A DNA stretch of 64,000 bases from Legionella sp. MW5194 (lineage in GTDB: Bacteria; Pseudomonadota; Gammaproteobacteria; Legionellales; Legionellaceae), in contig NZ_CP045732.1 in assembly GCF_016864235.1 (NCBI RefSeq), positions 1,550,001 through 1,614,000 of the forward strand. Direction: 5' to 3'. Under the pieces are notes generated by a model. The model searched no databases. It was not told where the DNA came from and saw only the letters and a program-made list of their open reading frames with translations. Positions 1-9,530 of the stretch are shown here, one piece after another (the first letter of the stretch is position 1; every line of letters starts with the position of its first letter). The position numbers and the translations under genes were made by a program.

Positions 1-21
1 AGAGTCTGCTTGAGTACGTGG

Positions 22-786
22 CTACCGTTCTTCATCACGTAAGGTTAAAATTTCCACGCCGTCAGCCGTCACCAGCAAGGTATGCTCCCATTGGGCTGAT
101 AAACTGTGATCTTTAGTGACCACGGTCCAATTGTCAGGCAATAGACGGGTTTGGTATTTACCGGTGTTGATCATCGGCTCAATGGTGAATGTCATGCCTT
201 CACGCAAGACCTCGCCGGTGCCTGGCGTACCATAATGCAAGACCTGCGGATCCTCATGAAAAATACGGCCAATGCCATGTCCACAATACTCACGCACCAC
301 AGAGCAGCGGTTTTTTTCGGCATGAACCTGAATGGCATGACCAATGTCACCCAGTCGCACACCCGGTTTGACCATTTCAATGCCTATGAACAGGCATTCA
401 TGGGCCAGTTTAACAACGTGTTTGGCTTTAACCGAGGGTGTACCCACAATAAACATCTTGCTGGTATCGCCGTGATACCCATCCTTGATGACCGTCACAT
501 CGATGTTAATGATATCGCCGTCTTTCAAGGCTTTTTTACCGGGGATACCATGGCAGACAACATGGTTGATGGACGTGCAGATGGATTTGGGAAAGCCGTT
601 GTAACCCAAAGGAGCAGGGATCGCTTTCTGTACATTGACAATGTAATCATGGCAAATGGTGTTCAGTTCATCCGTGGTAACTCCTTCTTTGACATGATCG
701 CCAATCATGGTCAGCACTTCACCGGCCAAACGGCCAGCGACGCGCATTTTTTCAATTTCATCAGGCGTTTTAATGGTTACGGCCAT
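22..786 (-). CDS. map: Methionine aminopeptidase, type I
   Basis: This enzyme removes the initiator methionine from new proteins in the cytoplasm. The 254-residue length and the opening (MAVTIKTPDEIEKMRVAGRL) are typical of bacterial type I MAP. The metal ligands of the pita-bread fold are visible in order: NIDVTVIKDGYHGDTS (two Asp), the His of GHGIGRIFHE, and the Glu residues of TIEPMI and WEHTLL. The start is an ATG. It is transcribed away from the rpsB operon. In many gammaproteobacteria map and rpsB are divergent neighbours; here a small periplasmic protein gene lies between them. Identification is secure. Confidence 0.97.
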   Translation of the reverse strand: MAVTIKTPDEIEKMRVAGRLAGEVLTMIGDHVKEGVTTDELNTICHDYIVNVQKAIPAPLGYNGFPKSICTSINHVVCHGIPGKKALKDGDIINIDVTVIKDGYHGDTSKMFIVGTPSVKAKHVVKLAHECLFIGIEMVKPGVRLGDIGHAIQVHAEKNRCSVVREYCGHGIGRIFHEDPQVLHYGTPGTGEVLREGMTFTIEPMINTGKYQTRLLPDNWTVVTKDHSLSAQWEHTLLVTADGVEILTLRDEER

Positions 787-938
787 AATTTAAATCCAAC
801 CAAAAAAATAAATAGTAGCATAAGTCATTCATTCCAGCATCATTATTCCCTGCGTGGAGAGGGTAAGTCGCGGGCTAATGAAGGGAGTTGGGCATAAAGA
901 CATCATCCAAACCGGTATGGCGGATAATGATGCAGAAA

Positions 939-974
939 AAGTCTGGGTAAAAGCCTAAGGCCGCACCCAGACTT
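939..974 (-). terminator. Rho-independent terminator of the Spy/CpxP-like gene
   Basis: Two 10-base arms (939-948 and 965-974) are perfectly complementary. Read on the minus strand, the hairpin is followed by a run of five T. It lies just beyond the stop codon of the 987-1436 gene. Confidence 0.8.
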
Positions 975-986
975 AATGAAGAGGGG

Positions 987-1436
987 TTATGCCCCTTTGC
1001 ATTGTTGTTTGTGCATCATTTTCTTGGCTTCCCATTCTTTCATCATGGACTGGAATTGTTGCTTTTGCTTGTCGTTGAGCAGGTTGTAAATTTGATTTTT
1101 GGTTGAAATTTTCGCTTTGGTAATGGAACTCACCAGCGCAGCTTTTTGATTGGTCAGTTTGTTTAACGTGGCTTCATCGAGTTTGTCGCTGGTTACCAAG
1201 GCTTTTAACTGGCTGCGCAATTCTTTCATTTGTTGCCAGCTGGCTTTCATGGCATCCCTGTTTTTCTCTTTAATGGCTTTGATTTGAGCCTGTTGATTGG
1301 CATCAAGTTGCAGTTCTTTAAACATGTCACTTAAGCGGCCCTTGCAGGGGCAATTGCCCGGTTGATTTGCAGAGACGGCTTGCAGGGAGAGGAAAGAAAC
1401 ACAGGCGATGACAGCAATAAGAAGTTTTTTAAACAT
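987..1436 (-). CDS. Spy/CpxP-like periplasmic chaperone-type protein
   Basis: This is a 149-residue secreted, helical, Lys/Gln-rich protein of the LTXXQ (Spy/CpxP) type. An N-terminal signal peptide (MFKKLLIAVIACVSFLSLQA, cleavage near Ala-Val-Ser-Ala) is followed by a Cys-Pro-Cys segment. The body contains an LQLDANQQAQIKAI block and a later LLNDKQKQQFQSMMKEW block, which resemble the repeated LT..Q motif. Family members act as ATP-independent periplasmic chaperones or envelope-stress modulators. I chose the ATG at 1436 because it has a strong GGAGG site and because a TATAAT -10 element (minus strand, 1473-1478) lies between it and the longer in-frame start at 1514. Whether it is a true Spy, a CpxP or a metal-binding relative is not resolved. 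Confidence 0.75.
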   Translation of the reverse strand: MFKKLLIAVIACVSFLSLQAVSANQPGNCPCKGRLSDMFKELQLDANQQAQIKAIKEKNRDAMKASWQQMKELRSQLKALVTSDKLDEATLNKLTNQKAALVSSITKAKISTKNQIYNLLNDKQKQQFQSMMKEWEAKKMMHKQQCKGA

Positions 1437-1534
1437 GATAAAGCCCTCCAGTTTGTTATTGTATCGTTTTGCATTATAGCCGGTGTTAATCACTATTTCT
1501 GCTTTTATTTTCAATCAAATTCCAGTGTTATTCA

Positions 1535-1563
1535 TTGCTGAATTCGAGTAAGTGTGTTATAAA
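1535..1563 (+). promoter_or_regulatory. Sigma-70-type promoter of the rpsB operon
   Basis: TTGCTG (1535-1540), a 17-base spacer and TATAAA (1558-1563). The predicted transcription start near 1570 leaves a leader of about 90 bases before rpsB. Confidence 0.75.
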
Positions 1564-1597
1564 TACCCCGCTTTTTAACGACACACACGTTTCGTCA

Positions 1598-1629
1598 CAT
1601 GCAGTTGGGTCCCTTCTGGGTACTGCATG
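1598..1629 (+). promoter_or_regulatory. Structured leader hairpin upstream of rpsB (candidate S2 autoregulatory leader)
   Basis: CATGCAGT (1598-1605) pairs perfectly with ACTGCATG (1622-1629) around a 16-base loop rich in GGG and CCC. It sits in the rpsB 5' leader between the promoter and the ribosome-binding site. Gammaproteobacterial rpsB leaders are known to mediate feedback by ribosomal protein S2. That this hairpin does so is inferred from its position. Confidence 0.55.
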
Positions 1630-1661
1630 GGAAGCGTGGAGGCATAACCCGGAGATTTTAA

Positions 1662-2420
1662 ATGAATATCAGTATGCGCGAACTATTGGAAGCGGGGGCC
1701 CATTTTGGCCATAGAACCCGTTTCTGGAATCCAAAAATGGTTGAATACATTTTTGGCTCAAGAAATAAAATCCATATTATCAACCTTGAAAAGACAATGC
1801 CCCGCTTAAATGACGCGACAAATTATGTCGGTCGTCTGGCTGCAAACAAGGCAAAAATTTTGTTTGTTGGTACTAAAAGAGCCGCTCAGGAAAGCATCCG
1901 CGAACATGCCAAGCGTTGCGGCATGCCTTATGTGGATCACCGTTGGTTAGGCGGCATGCTGACAAACTGGAAAACAGTCCGTCAATCCATCTTCCGTTTG
2001 AAAGAACTCAAGGAAATGCGTGACAAGGGCCTTTTTGCTTCTATGATTAAAAAAGAAGCGTTAATGCTGACCCGTGAGCTGGAAAAACTGGAGCGCAGTC
2101 TGGGCGGTATTGAAGACATGGGCGGTTTGCCCGATGCCCTGTTTGTGGTTGACGTTGGTTTTGAGCACATCGCTGTTGAAGAAGCTCGTCGTCTGAAGAT
2201 TCCAGTCATTGGCGTAGTCGACACCAATAATAGCCCGGATAACATCGATTACGTTATCCCTGGAAACGACGACTCTATGCGTGCGGTTGATATTTATGTC
2301 CGTTGCATAGCTGATGCAATCCTTGATGCTAAACAAGGTAACACGGTGGGTGGTGTTTCATCTGATGCCGAGTTTGTTGAAATTTCTGTGGCTGAAAAAG
2401 AAGCAGATAAAGCAGACTAA
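1662..2420 (+). CDS. rpsB: 30S ribosomal protein S2
   Basis: S2 is a small-subunit protein needed for late 30S assembly and for recruiting S1. The 252-residue product begins [20 protein letters not shown] and carries the conserved [33 protein letters not shown] and [11 protein letters not shown] segments, with the usual acidic tail. The ATG start lies behind an AACCCGGAG ribosome-binding site. It is the first gene of the rpsB-tsf-pyrH-frr run and sits behind a clear promoter and a structured leader. Confidence 0.98.
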   Translation: MNISMRELLEAGAHFGHRTRFWNPKMVEYIFGSRNKIHIINLEKTMPRLNDATNYVGRLAANKAKILFVGTKRAAQESIREHAKRCGMPYVDHRWLGGMLTNWKTVRQSIFRLKELKEMRDKGLFASMIKKEALMLTRELEKLERSLGGIEDMGGLPDALFVVDVGFEHIAVEEARRLKIPVIGVVDTNNSPDNIDYVIPGNDDSMRAVDIYVRCIADAILDAKQGNTVGGVSSDAEFVEISVAEKEADKAD

Positions 2421-2435
2421 TATTTTTGTGATGAT

Positions 2436-2471
2436 AAAGGGGCACGCTGCATCAGTTGGCGTACCCCTTTT
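2436..2471 (+). terminator. Attenuator-like hairpin between rpsB and tsf
   Basis: AAAGGGG (2436-2442) pairs with CCCCTTT (2464-2470), with an inner ACGC/GCGT helix (2444-2447/2459-2462), followed by a short T run. It ends before the tsf ribosome-binding site. The likely role is partial termination that sets the S2 to EF-Ts ratio; this is inferred. Confidence 0.55.
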
Positions 2472-2492
2472 CGCTATGTGGAGGATTAAACG

Positions 2493-3374
2493 ATGTCAGT
2501 TAGCGCTAAATTGGTAATGGAATTGCGTGAACGTACCGGTGCCGGAATGATGGAGTGTAAAAAATTCCTGCTGCAAACCAATGGGGATCTTGAAGAAGCA
2601 ATTATACAAATGCGTAAGGCTGGCCAAGCCAAGGCCGACAAGAAAGCCGATAGAGTCGCTGCAGAGGGGGTCGTTGTTATTGCCCGATCCGCCGATCAGC
2701 ATTCCGCAGTCATGGTCGAAGTCAACTGCGAAACTGATTTTGCCTCAAAAGACAGTAATTTTATTGAATTTGCCGATAAAGTCGCTCAAACCGCTTTACA
2801 GTCTGATGCCAATGATGTCGACGCTTTATCCACTCAAACCGTCCCTGGTACCAGCGATACAGTAGAACAGGCCAGACAACAATTGTTTGCCAAAATTGGT
2901 GAAAACATCAAGGTTCGCCGCCTGGTTCGTTTACACACTCAGGGCGTTATTGGTTATTATCTGCACGGTACCCGCATCGGCGTTATGGTTGCTTTAAAGG
3001 GCGGAGATGAAAATCTGGCCAAAGACATCGCCATGCATGTGGCTGCCAGCCGTCCTATGGTTGTGAGCCGTGAACAGGTTTCCGCTGAGGCCATTGACAA
3101 TGAGCGTGACATTTTCACGGCTCAGGCACGCGAAAGCGGTAAGCCACAGGAAATCATTGATAAAATGATTGAAGGCCGTATTAACAAGTTCATTGATGAA
3201 GTCAGTCTGCTTGGACAACCCTTTGTTAAAGATCCCAATGTCAAGGTTGGACAGTTACTCAAAGAAAAGAATGCAGAAGTTCAATCATTCATTCGCTTTG
3301 AAGTGGGTGAAGGGATCGAGAAAAAAGAAGACAATTTTGTCGAGGAAGTGATGGCACAGGTTCGTGGTTCATAA
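2493..3374 (+). CDS. tsf: Translation elongation factor Ts
   Basis: EF-Ts is the nucleotide-exchange factor that recycles EF-Tu from GDP to GTP. The 293-residue product has the N-terminal UBA-like module (residues 1-55) with the family signature [16 protein letters not shown]. The core signature [14 protein letters not shown] follows, then the dimerisation and core subdomains with [14 protein letters not shown]. The length is close to the E. coli protein. The ATG is preceded by GTGGAGG. Its stop codon overlaps the pyrH start by one base (TAATG), which suggests translational coupling. Confidence 0.98.
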   Translation: MSVSAKLVMELRERTGAGMMECKKFLLQTNGDLEEAIIQMRKAGQAKADKKADRVAAEGVVVIARSADQHSAVMVEVNCETDFASKDSNFIEFADKVAQTALQSDANDVDALSTQTVPGTSDTVEQARQQLFAKIGENIKVRRLVRLHTQGVIGYYLHGTRIGVMVALKGGDENLAKDIAMHVAASRPMVVSREQVSAEAIDNERDIFTAQARESGKPQEIIDKMIEGRINKFIDEVSLLGQPFVKDPNVKVGQLLKEKNAEVQSFIRFEVGEGIEKKEDNFVEEVMAQVRGS

Positions 3375-4114
3375 TGACTGACTCACATCCAAAACTCAAA
3401 TACAAGCGCATCTTATTAAAGTGCAGCGGCGAAGCGCTGATGGGCAAGGCGCAATTTGGCATCGACCCGGCAGTGCTTGATCGCATTGCCAACGACGTGG
3501 CTGAATTAGTCAGTATGGGCGTTGAGGTCGGTCTTGTTATTGGCGGCGGAAACCTGTTCCGCGGCAAAGCCTTGTCCGAGGCGGGTTTGGGACGTGTCAC
3601 CGGCGACCACATGGGTATGCTGGCCACCGTGATGAACGCGCTGGCTCTGCGTGACGCCCTTGAACGAATTGATTTACCTGCCCGTATCATGTCAGCCATA
3701 CCCATGATGGGTATGGTTGATCCCTATCATCGCCGCAAAGCCATCACGCATTTACGCAATGGCCACGTGGTTATTTTTGCGGCGGGCACCGGTAATCCTT
3801 TCTTTACGACCGATACAGCCGCCTGCCTTCGTGCCATTGAGGTGGGTGCGGATGTGGTGTTGAAGGCCACCAAGGTGGATGGTATTTATTCTGACGATCC
3901 GGTTAAAAATCCAAATGCGACACGGTATGATTACCTGACATACAAACAAATCCTCAGTGATGGGTTGCAGGTCATGGATTCAACAGCCATTTGTTTATGT
4001 CAGGATCAGGGCATGCCATTACAGGTTTTTGACATGGAATCACCGAATGCCCTGAAAAAAATTGTCCTGGGTGAGCGGGTTGGAACTATTGTAGGAGCAA
4101 ATCATGATCAATGA
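3374..4114 (+). CDS. pyrH: Uridylate (UMP) kinase
   Basis: This hexameric bacterial UMP kinase makes UDP from UMP for pyrimidine nucleotide synthesis. The 246-residue product belongs to the amino-acid-kinase fold. It shows the N-terminal nucleotide site ([14 protein letters not shown]), the GGGNLFRG loop, [20 protein letters not shown], and the substrate segment [17 protein letters not shown]. The start overlaps the tsf stop by one base. Its own 3' end overlaps the frr start by 11 bases. Confidence 0.98.
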   Translation: MTDSHPKLKYKRILLKCSGEALMGKAQFGIDPAVLDRIANDVAELVSMGVEVGLVIGGGNLFRGKALSEAGLGRVTGDHMGMLATVMNALALRDALERIDLPARIMSAIPMMGMVDPYHRRKAITHLRNGHVVIFAAGTGNPFFTTDTAACLRAIEVGADVVLKATKVDGIYSDDPVKNPNATRYDYLTYKQILSDGLQVMDSTAICLCQDQGMPLQVFDMESPNALKKIVLGERVGTIVGANHDQ

Positions 4115-4661
4115 CATTAAGCAAGACGCTGAAAAACGCATGAAGAAAACGGTTGAAACCTTAAAAGTGGATTTAACCAAGATTAGAACAGGTCGTGCCA
4201 ATGCCAGTCTGCTTGATCACGTTCAAGTTGATTATTATGGCAATTTAACTCCATTAAGTCAGGTTGCTAACGTAACCAGCAGTGATTCACGTACACTGTT
4301 AGTCACTCCCTGGGAAAAAGCCATGGTGGCGGTTATCGAAAAAGCCATTCTAACCTCTGACTTGGGATTAAACCCGTCAACAGCCGGAAGCGCAATTCGA
4401 GTACCCATGCCGCCCCTCACCGAAGAGCGCCGCAAAGAGTTAATTAAAGTGGTGCGTGCTGAAGGCGAGCAGGGACGGGTAGCGATTCGTAATATTCGTC
4501 GCGATGCCAATAACCAACTTAAAGAGTTAGTTAAAGAAAAAGCCATTTCCGAGGACGATGAGCGTCGAGCCAATGAAATTATTCAAAAATTAACTGACAA
4601 ACACATTGCGGATATTGATGCCGTTTTGGAAGAAAAAGAAAAAGATCTGATGGCAATTTAA
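4104..4661 (+). CDS. frr: Ribosome recycling factor
   Basis: RRF works with EF-G to split post-termination ribosomes. The 185-residue length is standard. Conserved blocks are visible: [15 protein letters not shown] near the N terminus, [17 protein letters not shown] in the middle, [15 protein letters not shown], and a charged C-terminal helix ending in [11 protein letters not shown]. The ATG lies inside the end of pyrH behind GTAGGAG. In many gammaproteobacteria uppS follows frr; here the plus-strand run ends. Confidence 0.98.
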   Translation: MINDIKQDAEKRMKKTVETLKVDLTKIRTGRANASLLDHVQVDYYGNLTPLSQVANVTSSDSRTLLVTPWEKAMVAVIEKAILTSDLGLNPSTAGSAIRVPMPPLTEERRKELIKVVRAEGEQGRVAIRNIRRDANNQLKELVKEKAISEDDERRANEIIQKLTDKHIADIDAVLEEKEKDLMAI

Positions 4662-4703
4662 CCGAGATTGTTTGCGATCTGTCTTCTTAACCCCCGTCTT
4701 TAT

Positions 4704-4719
4704 GCCCGCGCGAGCGGGC
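4704..4719 (+). terminator. Strong GNRA-loop hairpin after frr, possible termination or RNA-stability element
   Basis: GCCCGC (4704-4709) and GCGGGC (4714-4719) form a perfect 6-base stem closed by a GCGA tetraloop, 43 bases after frr. There is no T run on either strand, so it is not a canonical intrinsic terminator. It may stabilise the operon's 3' end. The rest of 4662-4891 shows no gene. Confidence 0.4.
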
Positions 4720-4891
4720 AGTGTTTCGAACTCTTAAAAACCATCGCCAGAAACATCCTTCGACGATTGAGTCGGTCATGCTTGATTGAACATTAACACC
4801 CTCAATGGCTACCTGCCTTCACAGTCAAACAAACCACCATCTGTCCTTACCGCCATGGAGGGAGATACCGGATGAGCTTTACTTGTGGAAA

Positions 4892-5653
4892 TCACCACCT
4901 CTGCTTAATGGCGGCCAAATGGCCCCATGTGGCATCCCAGGCCATTCGTTTAACCTGTTTATGGGTGGTGAAATAATTCTTAAGGAACTGATTGTTCTCT
5001 GAATTGCTGGCTAAAATAACCAGATTGGCGCATCCCTCAACCGGTATGGAAATCATATTGTACCCGAATTGCCGCTGCATCATTTCAAAAATGGGCCGTT
5101 GTTCCTGACGGTTGGCCAAATTAACTGCCAGTATGCCATTCTGACTTAAGCGGCTTTTGCATAGGGCAAAAAAAATGTCATTGTTGCAATGCGGTGGAAA
5201 ATGACTGGCATCAAATAAATCAACAATAATATGGCGAAATGTTTTTTGCGTGTTCTCAATAAAGTGAAAGGCATCCTGGTGAATGACTTCGAGATTGGGG
5301 ATCGTTGAAAGCATAAAAAATCGTGAGGCAATATCCACAATTTCCTGACTGATTTCCACTGCAGTGATTTTAAATGAATTTAAAAAGGGAGACAGGGCAT
5401 GAGCCGCTCCGGCGCCGCCAAGTCCCATTAAGCAGCAATGATCAGGAAATTGCTTGGCCATGAACAGTAAGGGCTTGATGTAATGCAGGGCAGGGCTTTC
5501 CGGGTAAAATTTGTTAATCAGGGTTTGGATGGCGTTGCTTTCAAATTTCAGCCATCTAAAAATCATGTTCTCATAAACGCGGGTGCCGGTCTGGCTTTGA
5601 TAAATGCAACGGCCGGCAAACGTTTTCCAAATCATGATGGGAAAGACTCGCAT
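4892..5653 (-). CDS. Spermidine-synthase-like (methyltransferase-fold) protein
   Basis: This 253-residue protein has a Rossmann-like nucleotide-binding core. A glycine-rich loop ([15 protein letters not shown], about residues 74-88) is followed by an acidic residue at the end of strand 2 (ITAVEIS) and an IIVDLFDAS block, as in the spermidine synthase and class I methyltransferase superfamily. The classical synthase loop GGGDG is altered to GGAGA, without the Asp, so polyamine synthesis should not be assumed. It is the last gene of the ast operon and overlaps the 3' end of astB by 22 bases, which suggests coupled translation. There is no clear ribosome-binding site at its ATG. Confidence 0.6.
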   Translation of the reverse strand: MRVFPIMIWKTFAGRCIYQSQTGTRVYENMIFRWLKFESNAIQTLINKFYPESPALHYIKPLLFMAKQFPDHCCLMGLGGAGAAHALSPFLNSFKITAVEISQEIVDIASRFFMLSTIPNLEVIHQDAFHFIENTQKTFRHIIVDLFDASHFPPHCNNDIFFALCKSRLSQNGILAVNLANRQEQRPIFEMMQRQFGYNMISIPVEGCANLVILASNSENNQFLKNYFTTHKQVKRMAWDATWGHLAAIKQRW

Positions 5654-6984
5654 TGAAAGGGGTAAAGGCTTCCTAGTTGCAAGATTTGAGTTAATTCATC
5701 CAGCGCAGTGAAGCATTCATTGAGGAATTGCGGATCCACCAAATCGCTTGTTTGAAGGTGAGTACGGTAATGCTTAATCACCCATTTTTGCAGGGCCGCT
5801 AAAAGCGGTTCCGTGATAACAACCCCTTGATGCATGGCCGTAAATTCCTTGTCTGTCAAGGGTACGCGCAAGCGCAGGCAAGCGGGTCCGCCGCCATTGC
5901 GCATGCTTTGCTTGACATCCAGAAAATGAAGATGATGGATGGGGTTTAAGGGATCGTTAACCCATCGTTCGAGCGCTTTTCTGACCCGTTCATTGCTTTC
6001 ACATTCCCTGGGCGCCAGGATGGCCATGGAATGATCGGGTAGAGTAAGCAGTTGCGAATTGAACAGGTAGGAACTCACCGCTTCTTCAATGGTTACCTCA
6101 TCGTGTTTGAGTTCGACAATTTGAATCTCAAAATCCGCCTTGCGCCTGAGCTCGTCATACACCTGCGCCTGTTCGGCGAACGCGCCTTCATGCACAAGAA
6201 AGACCGATTCATTGGCGACACTGATGACATCATTGTGAAAAACCCCCTGATCAATGGCCTCAGGATTTTGACGAGCGTACACGACTCTGGCGGGATCCAG
6301 TTGATGAGAGCGGGCAATCGCATGCGAGGCTTCAAGTGTCTGACGCGCGGGATAATGGGTGGGCGCACTCAACGGTTTTCCCATGGCCTGTTTGCCATAG
6401 ACAAACAAGTGAATGGCTGGGGTATTATGCCGCTTACACAGCCGGTTATGGTTGGCCGCTCCCTCATCGCCGGTAATCAGGCTTGGCGGCAAGGGCGGAT
6501 GATGGGTAAAATACGCCTCCTGATGAAAAAGCCGCTTAAGCAACAGGCTTGAAAAGGGCGCCTCCTGATGACGATGTAAATTGCTGATTAAATTGGCTGC
6601 AGTAAAATGAACTTTATTGTCTTGCGTGTCCAGGCTTGAGGATACCGTCGCGGCATTAGCCGCCCACATGCTTGACGCGGAGAAGGCGGCGCTTAGCAGT
6701 TGCGGCGCTTCTTGATAGGCTTTGCTGATTTGTTGACTGGGGTTACCCCGAAAACCCAATTGATGCAATAAATGCAGATTGGGCCGCTGATGCGGGGGCA
6801 ACAGGGCCTGCTTGAGCCCTAGCTGATGAAGAAACCGCATTTTCTCCAATCCCTGCAGCGCAGCGGCCTGCGGATTGGCCATTGTTTGAGCATTAGCCAT
6901 GGAGGCGATATTGCCCTCAGCAAGCCCTGCGTAATGATGAGTTGGGCCGACCAAGCCATCAAGATTTAATTCATAGACATCCAC
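5632..6984 (-). CDS. astB: N-succinylarginine dihydrolase
   Basis: This is the second step of the arginine succinyltransferase pathway: N2-succinylarginine is hydrolysed to N2-succinylornithine, two ammonia and CO2. The 450-residue length is close to E. coli AstB. Conserved segments are [18 protein letters not shown] at the N terminus, the His-bearing [14 protein letters not shown], and the catalytic-Cys region [15 protein letters not shown] chose a GTG start at 6984 because it has an AAGGA site and gives the family N terminus; the longer frame would run back into astD. It lies 10 bases after astD in a minus-strand operon. Confidence 0.95.
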   Translation of the reverse strand: MDVYELNLDGLVGPTHHYAGLAEGNIASMANAQTMANPQAAALQGLEKMRFLHQLGLKQALLPPHQRPNLHLLHQLGFRGNPSQQISKAYQEAPQLLSAAFSASSMWAANAATVSSSLDTQDNKVHFTAANLISNLHRHQEAPFSSLLLKRLFHQEAYFTHHPPLPPSLITGDEGAANHNRLCKRHNTPAIHLFVYGKQAMGKPLSAPTHYPARQTLEASHAIARSHQLDPARVVYARQNPEAIDQGVFHNDVISVANESVFLVHEGAFAEQAQVYDELRRKADFEIQIVELKHDEVTIEEAVSSYLFNSQLLTLPDHSMAILAPRECESNERVRKALERWVNDPLNPIHHLHFLDVKQSMRNGGGPACLRLRVPLTDKEFTAMHQGVVITEPLLAALQKWVIKHYRTHLQTSDLVDPQFLNECFTALDELTQILQLGSLYPFQCESFPS

Positions 6985-6994
6985 TTTAATTTCC

Positions 6995-8485
6995 TTAATA
7001 ACCCAATGACAAATCAATGCCGGGCAATAATTGCGCTGGCGGCTCCAGTTTCTCCTGCTCCTGGCTGGCAATGGGGTAACTGCAATAATCGGCAGCAAAA
7101 TAGGCGCTGGGGCGATGATTGCCGCTTAAACCAATGCCGCCGAAAGGCAGATTGCTGGCTGCCCCGGTGGTGGGCTTATTCCAGTTAATTAAACCGGCGC
7201 GAACGTGGTGATAAAACTGCTGGTAATGCGCCGCGTTATCACTTAGCAACCCCGCGGCCAGCCCATAGCGGGTTTGATTGGCGAGATACAGTGCCTCATC
7301 AAAATCATGATAGCGATAAACCTGTGCCAGGGGCGCAAAGATTTCAATGTCGTTGGGATGGCTTACGTGGGTCATCTCAATAAGCCCTGGCGATAATAAT
7401 CCACTTCTCTCTTTCAGGAGCGTCATGGGTAATAAGGCATTGCCTCCTGACTGAAGCAGTTTTTTCTGGGCCTGCAAATGGTCCAAGGCATGATCATAAC
7501 TGATTACCGGTCCCATAAAAGGCTCAGGCTGCTCTGTCCATGCTCCCACACGGAGACGTTGAGTGGCGGCTAAAAGCTTGGCAAGAAAGCGATCACCCAC
7601 TGCATTTTGAGCAATGATTAGCCTCCGTGCACAGGTGCAACGTTGGCCGGACGTTATAAATGATGAAAGCAGCGTCTGATAAACCGCGGCATCCACATCT
7701 TCTACCTCATCAATGATTAACGGATTATTACCCCCCATCTCAAGGGCTATGATCACCTCAGGGCGTTCGGCAAAATGCTGATTGATTCGTTTGCCTGTTG
7801 AATAACTGCCCGTGAAATAAACCCCCTGGACATCAGCGTCAAGCAACGCTTTTCCCGTTGCCGCATCACCCTGGACGCAGTTAATGACCCCGGCAGGAAT
7901 GCCTGTGGCATGCCAGCATTCCATGATAATTTCAGCAACGTAAGGGGTCAATTCGCTGGGTTTTAAAATGACAGTATTGCCGGCCAGCAGGGCAGGAACA
8001 ACATGGCCATTGCTAAGATGCGCCGGGAAATTAAAGGGTCCAAGCACGGCCACGACACCATGCGGTTTATATCGCAGGCAGGATTGGCTGTCGCCGGCAG
8101 AGGTTATTTTTTCTGCGTTTCGCTCCTGATGCGCCTGAATGGACAGATTGATTTTACCAATCACTGCTGTGACTTCGGTCAATGCCTCCCACAATGGTTT
8201 ACCATTGTCCATGGCGATGACTGTTGCCAGTTCATCACGCCGTTTTCCTACTTCATTGGCAAACGCCTTGAGGTAAATGATACGTTCTTCAACGGAACAT
8301 GCGCTCCACGAGGCTAATGCCGCATGAGCCGCCTCAGCGGCCTGATTGACCTCCTCGGAGGAGGCTGTTCTGCCTTCCCACAGGATGTCATTGGTGGCGG
8401 GGTTTTTAGAAACAAAGGCTGTTCCTGAACCTTCATGCCAGTGGCCGGCAATGTAGTGTTTGCCTGAGTGTTGTTGTCTGTTCAT
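6995..8485 (-). CDS. astD: Succinylglutamate-semialdehyde dehydrogenase
   Basis: AstD is an NAD-dependent aldehyde dehydrogenase that oxidises N-succinylglutamate semialdehyde to N-succinylglutamate, the fourth step of the AST pathway. The 496-residue product carries the ALDH landmarks: [29 protein letters not shown], the general-base region [11 protein letters not shown] and the catalytic Cys in [28 protein letters not shown] near the C terminus supports AstD over other ALDHs. The ATG at 8485 has an AAAAGGA site; the longer frame would overlap astA. Confidence 0.96.
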   Translation of the reverse strand: MNRQQHSGKHYIAGHWHEGSGTAFVSKNPATNDILWEGRTASSEEVNQAAEAAHAALASWSACSVEERIIYLKAFANEVGKRRDELATVIAMDNGKPLWEALTEVTAVIGKINLSIQAHQERNAEKITSAGDSQSCLRYKPHGVVAVLGPFNFPAHLSNGHVVPALLAGNTVILKPSELTPYVAEIIMECWHATGIPAGVINCVQGDAATGKALLDADVQGVYFTGSYSTGKRINQHFAERPEVIIALEMGGNNPLIIDEVEDVDAAVYQTLLSSFITSGQRCTCARRLIIAQNAVGDRFLAKLLAATQRLRVGAWTEQPEPFMGPVISYDHALDHLQAQKKLLQSGGNALLPMTLLKERSGLLSPGLIEMTHVSHPNDIEIFAPLAQVYRYHDFDEALYLANQTRYGLAAGLLSDNAAHYQQFYHHVRAGLINWNKPTTGAASNLPFGGIGLSGNHRPSAYFAADYCSYPIASQEQEKLEPPAQLLPGIDLSLGY

Positions 8486-8495
8486 CGTTTTCCTT

Positions 8496-9530
8496 TTAAA
8501 AGGGTACAGCTTCAATCAGCGGGGCTGCGCGAATCCTGTCGCCCTGACGGATTTTTAATAATTCTGCCGTGGGCTTGCTTAGGATGCAGGTGTTTTGTGC
8601 TTGGTTAAAAATCATCTGACTGATCGTCGCACGGAAATCAAGTCTTGTATTGGCAAGCAGATAATGACTGCCACTGACCTCATCGCTTAAATTCTTAACG
8701 GTCATGACACGGCTAACGGCAACTGTACGAATCTGATTGATCGGAGCCTCAATGGTGGGGCCGGCATCAAAAATATCGACATAGGAATTATAGCGGAATC
8801 CTTCACGCAGAAGGATATTCATGGCGGGTACAGTCGATTGGTGCGGTTGGCCAATGACCGCCTGCGCGGCAGGCGACAACAGCTTGATGTAGATGGGGTT
8901 TCGCGGCATCAAATCAGCAATGAATTGCTTATTGGTTGAAATGGTCAGGCGATCGGCATCAGGAAAAGGCATGTGAAAAAAATGCCTTCCGACATTGTCC
9001 CAGAAGGGAGAATGCCCAAGGTCATCTGAAATGCCCCGCATTTCGGCGATAATGGTCGGCGCGAAGCGCTCCGGATGCTCTGCAATAAATAAAAACCGCG
9101 CCCGGGAAAGCAGAAGGCCATTGTGGTTTTTGCGATGCTCCGGCTGCAAAAACAGCGTGCATATTTCACTTTTTCCCTGGTTGTCATTGACAAGACTTAA
9201 TACTTCGTAATCACTGCGGATATTGAGTGAATGGCAAATCCGTGTCCGTTTTGAGACTTTGTATGAATAAAAGGGTAATTCATGTCCTGTAGAAGCCTCA
9301 ATCGCGGATGTGCCGACGACGTCGCCCGTGGCTGGGTGTTCGAGAACAAAAAAGTAATATTCATCGTGAGGATGCTGAATGGTTCGTTTAAAGGAATCAC
9401 AGGACCATTGCAGGCGTTTCTGCAACAACTCCTTGTCTTTCGGCAGGGTGGTCATGCCGATGCCGCTCAATTTGGCGAGCGAGTAGATGGCGTCAAGATC
9501 GCCTGAATTTGCACTGCGAAACAACATCAT
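8496..9530 (-). CDS. astA: Arginine N-succinyltransferase
   Basis: AstA commits arginine to the AST pathway by transferring succinyl from succinyl-CoA to the alpha-amino group. The 344-residue product opens [19 protein letters not shown] with the GNAT-like fold. It carries the family segments [38 protein letters not shown] and the C-terminal beta half. Two adjacent ATGs (9530 and 9527) are possible starts. The first overlaps the stop codon of the preceding peptidase gene by four bases and lies behind GAGGAG. The gene order on the minus strand is peptidase-astA-astD-astB. Confidence 0.96.
   Translation of the reverse strand: MMLFRSANSGDLDAIYSLAKLSGIGMTTLPKDKELLQKRLQWSCDSFKRTIQHPHDEYYFFVLEHPATGDVVGTSAIEASTGHELPFYSYKVSKRTRICHSLNIRSDYEVLSLVNDNQGKSEICTLFLQPEHRKNHNGLLLSRARFLFIAEHPERFAPTIIAEMRGISDDLGHSPFWDNVGRHFFHMPFPDADRLTISTNKQFIADLMPRNPIYIKLLSPAAQAVIGQPHQSTVPAMNILLREGFRYNSYVDIFDAGPTIEAPINQIRTVAVSRVMTVKNLSDEVSGSHYLLANTRLDFRATISQMIFNQAQNTCILSKPTAELLKIRQGDRIRAAPLIEAVPF

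Noticed and set aside
151-897. 248-codon open frame on the plus strand opposite map
   Set aside because: It lies almost wholly antisense to map, its protein has no recognisable family features, and map is secure.
4805-5002. 65-codon plus-strand frame after frr, possible uppS remnant
   Set aside because: The translation shows no isoprenyl-transferase motif, so it does not support a decayed uppS.
6052-6552. 166-codon plus-strand frame inside astB
   Set aside because: Antisense to a secure enzyme gene, with no ribosome-binding site or family features; typical of codon-bias shadows.
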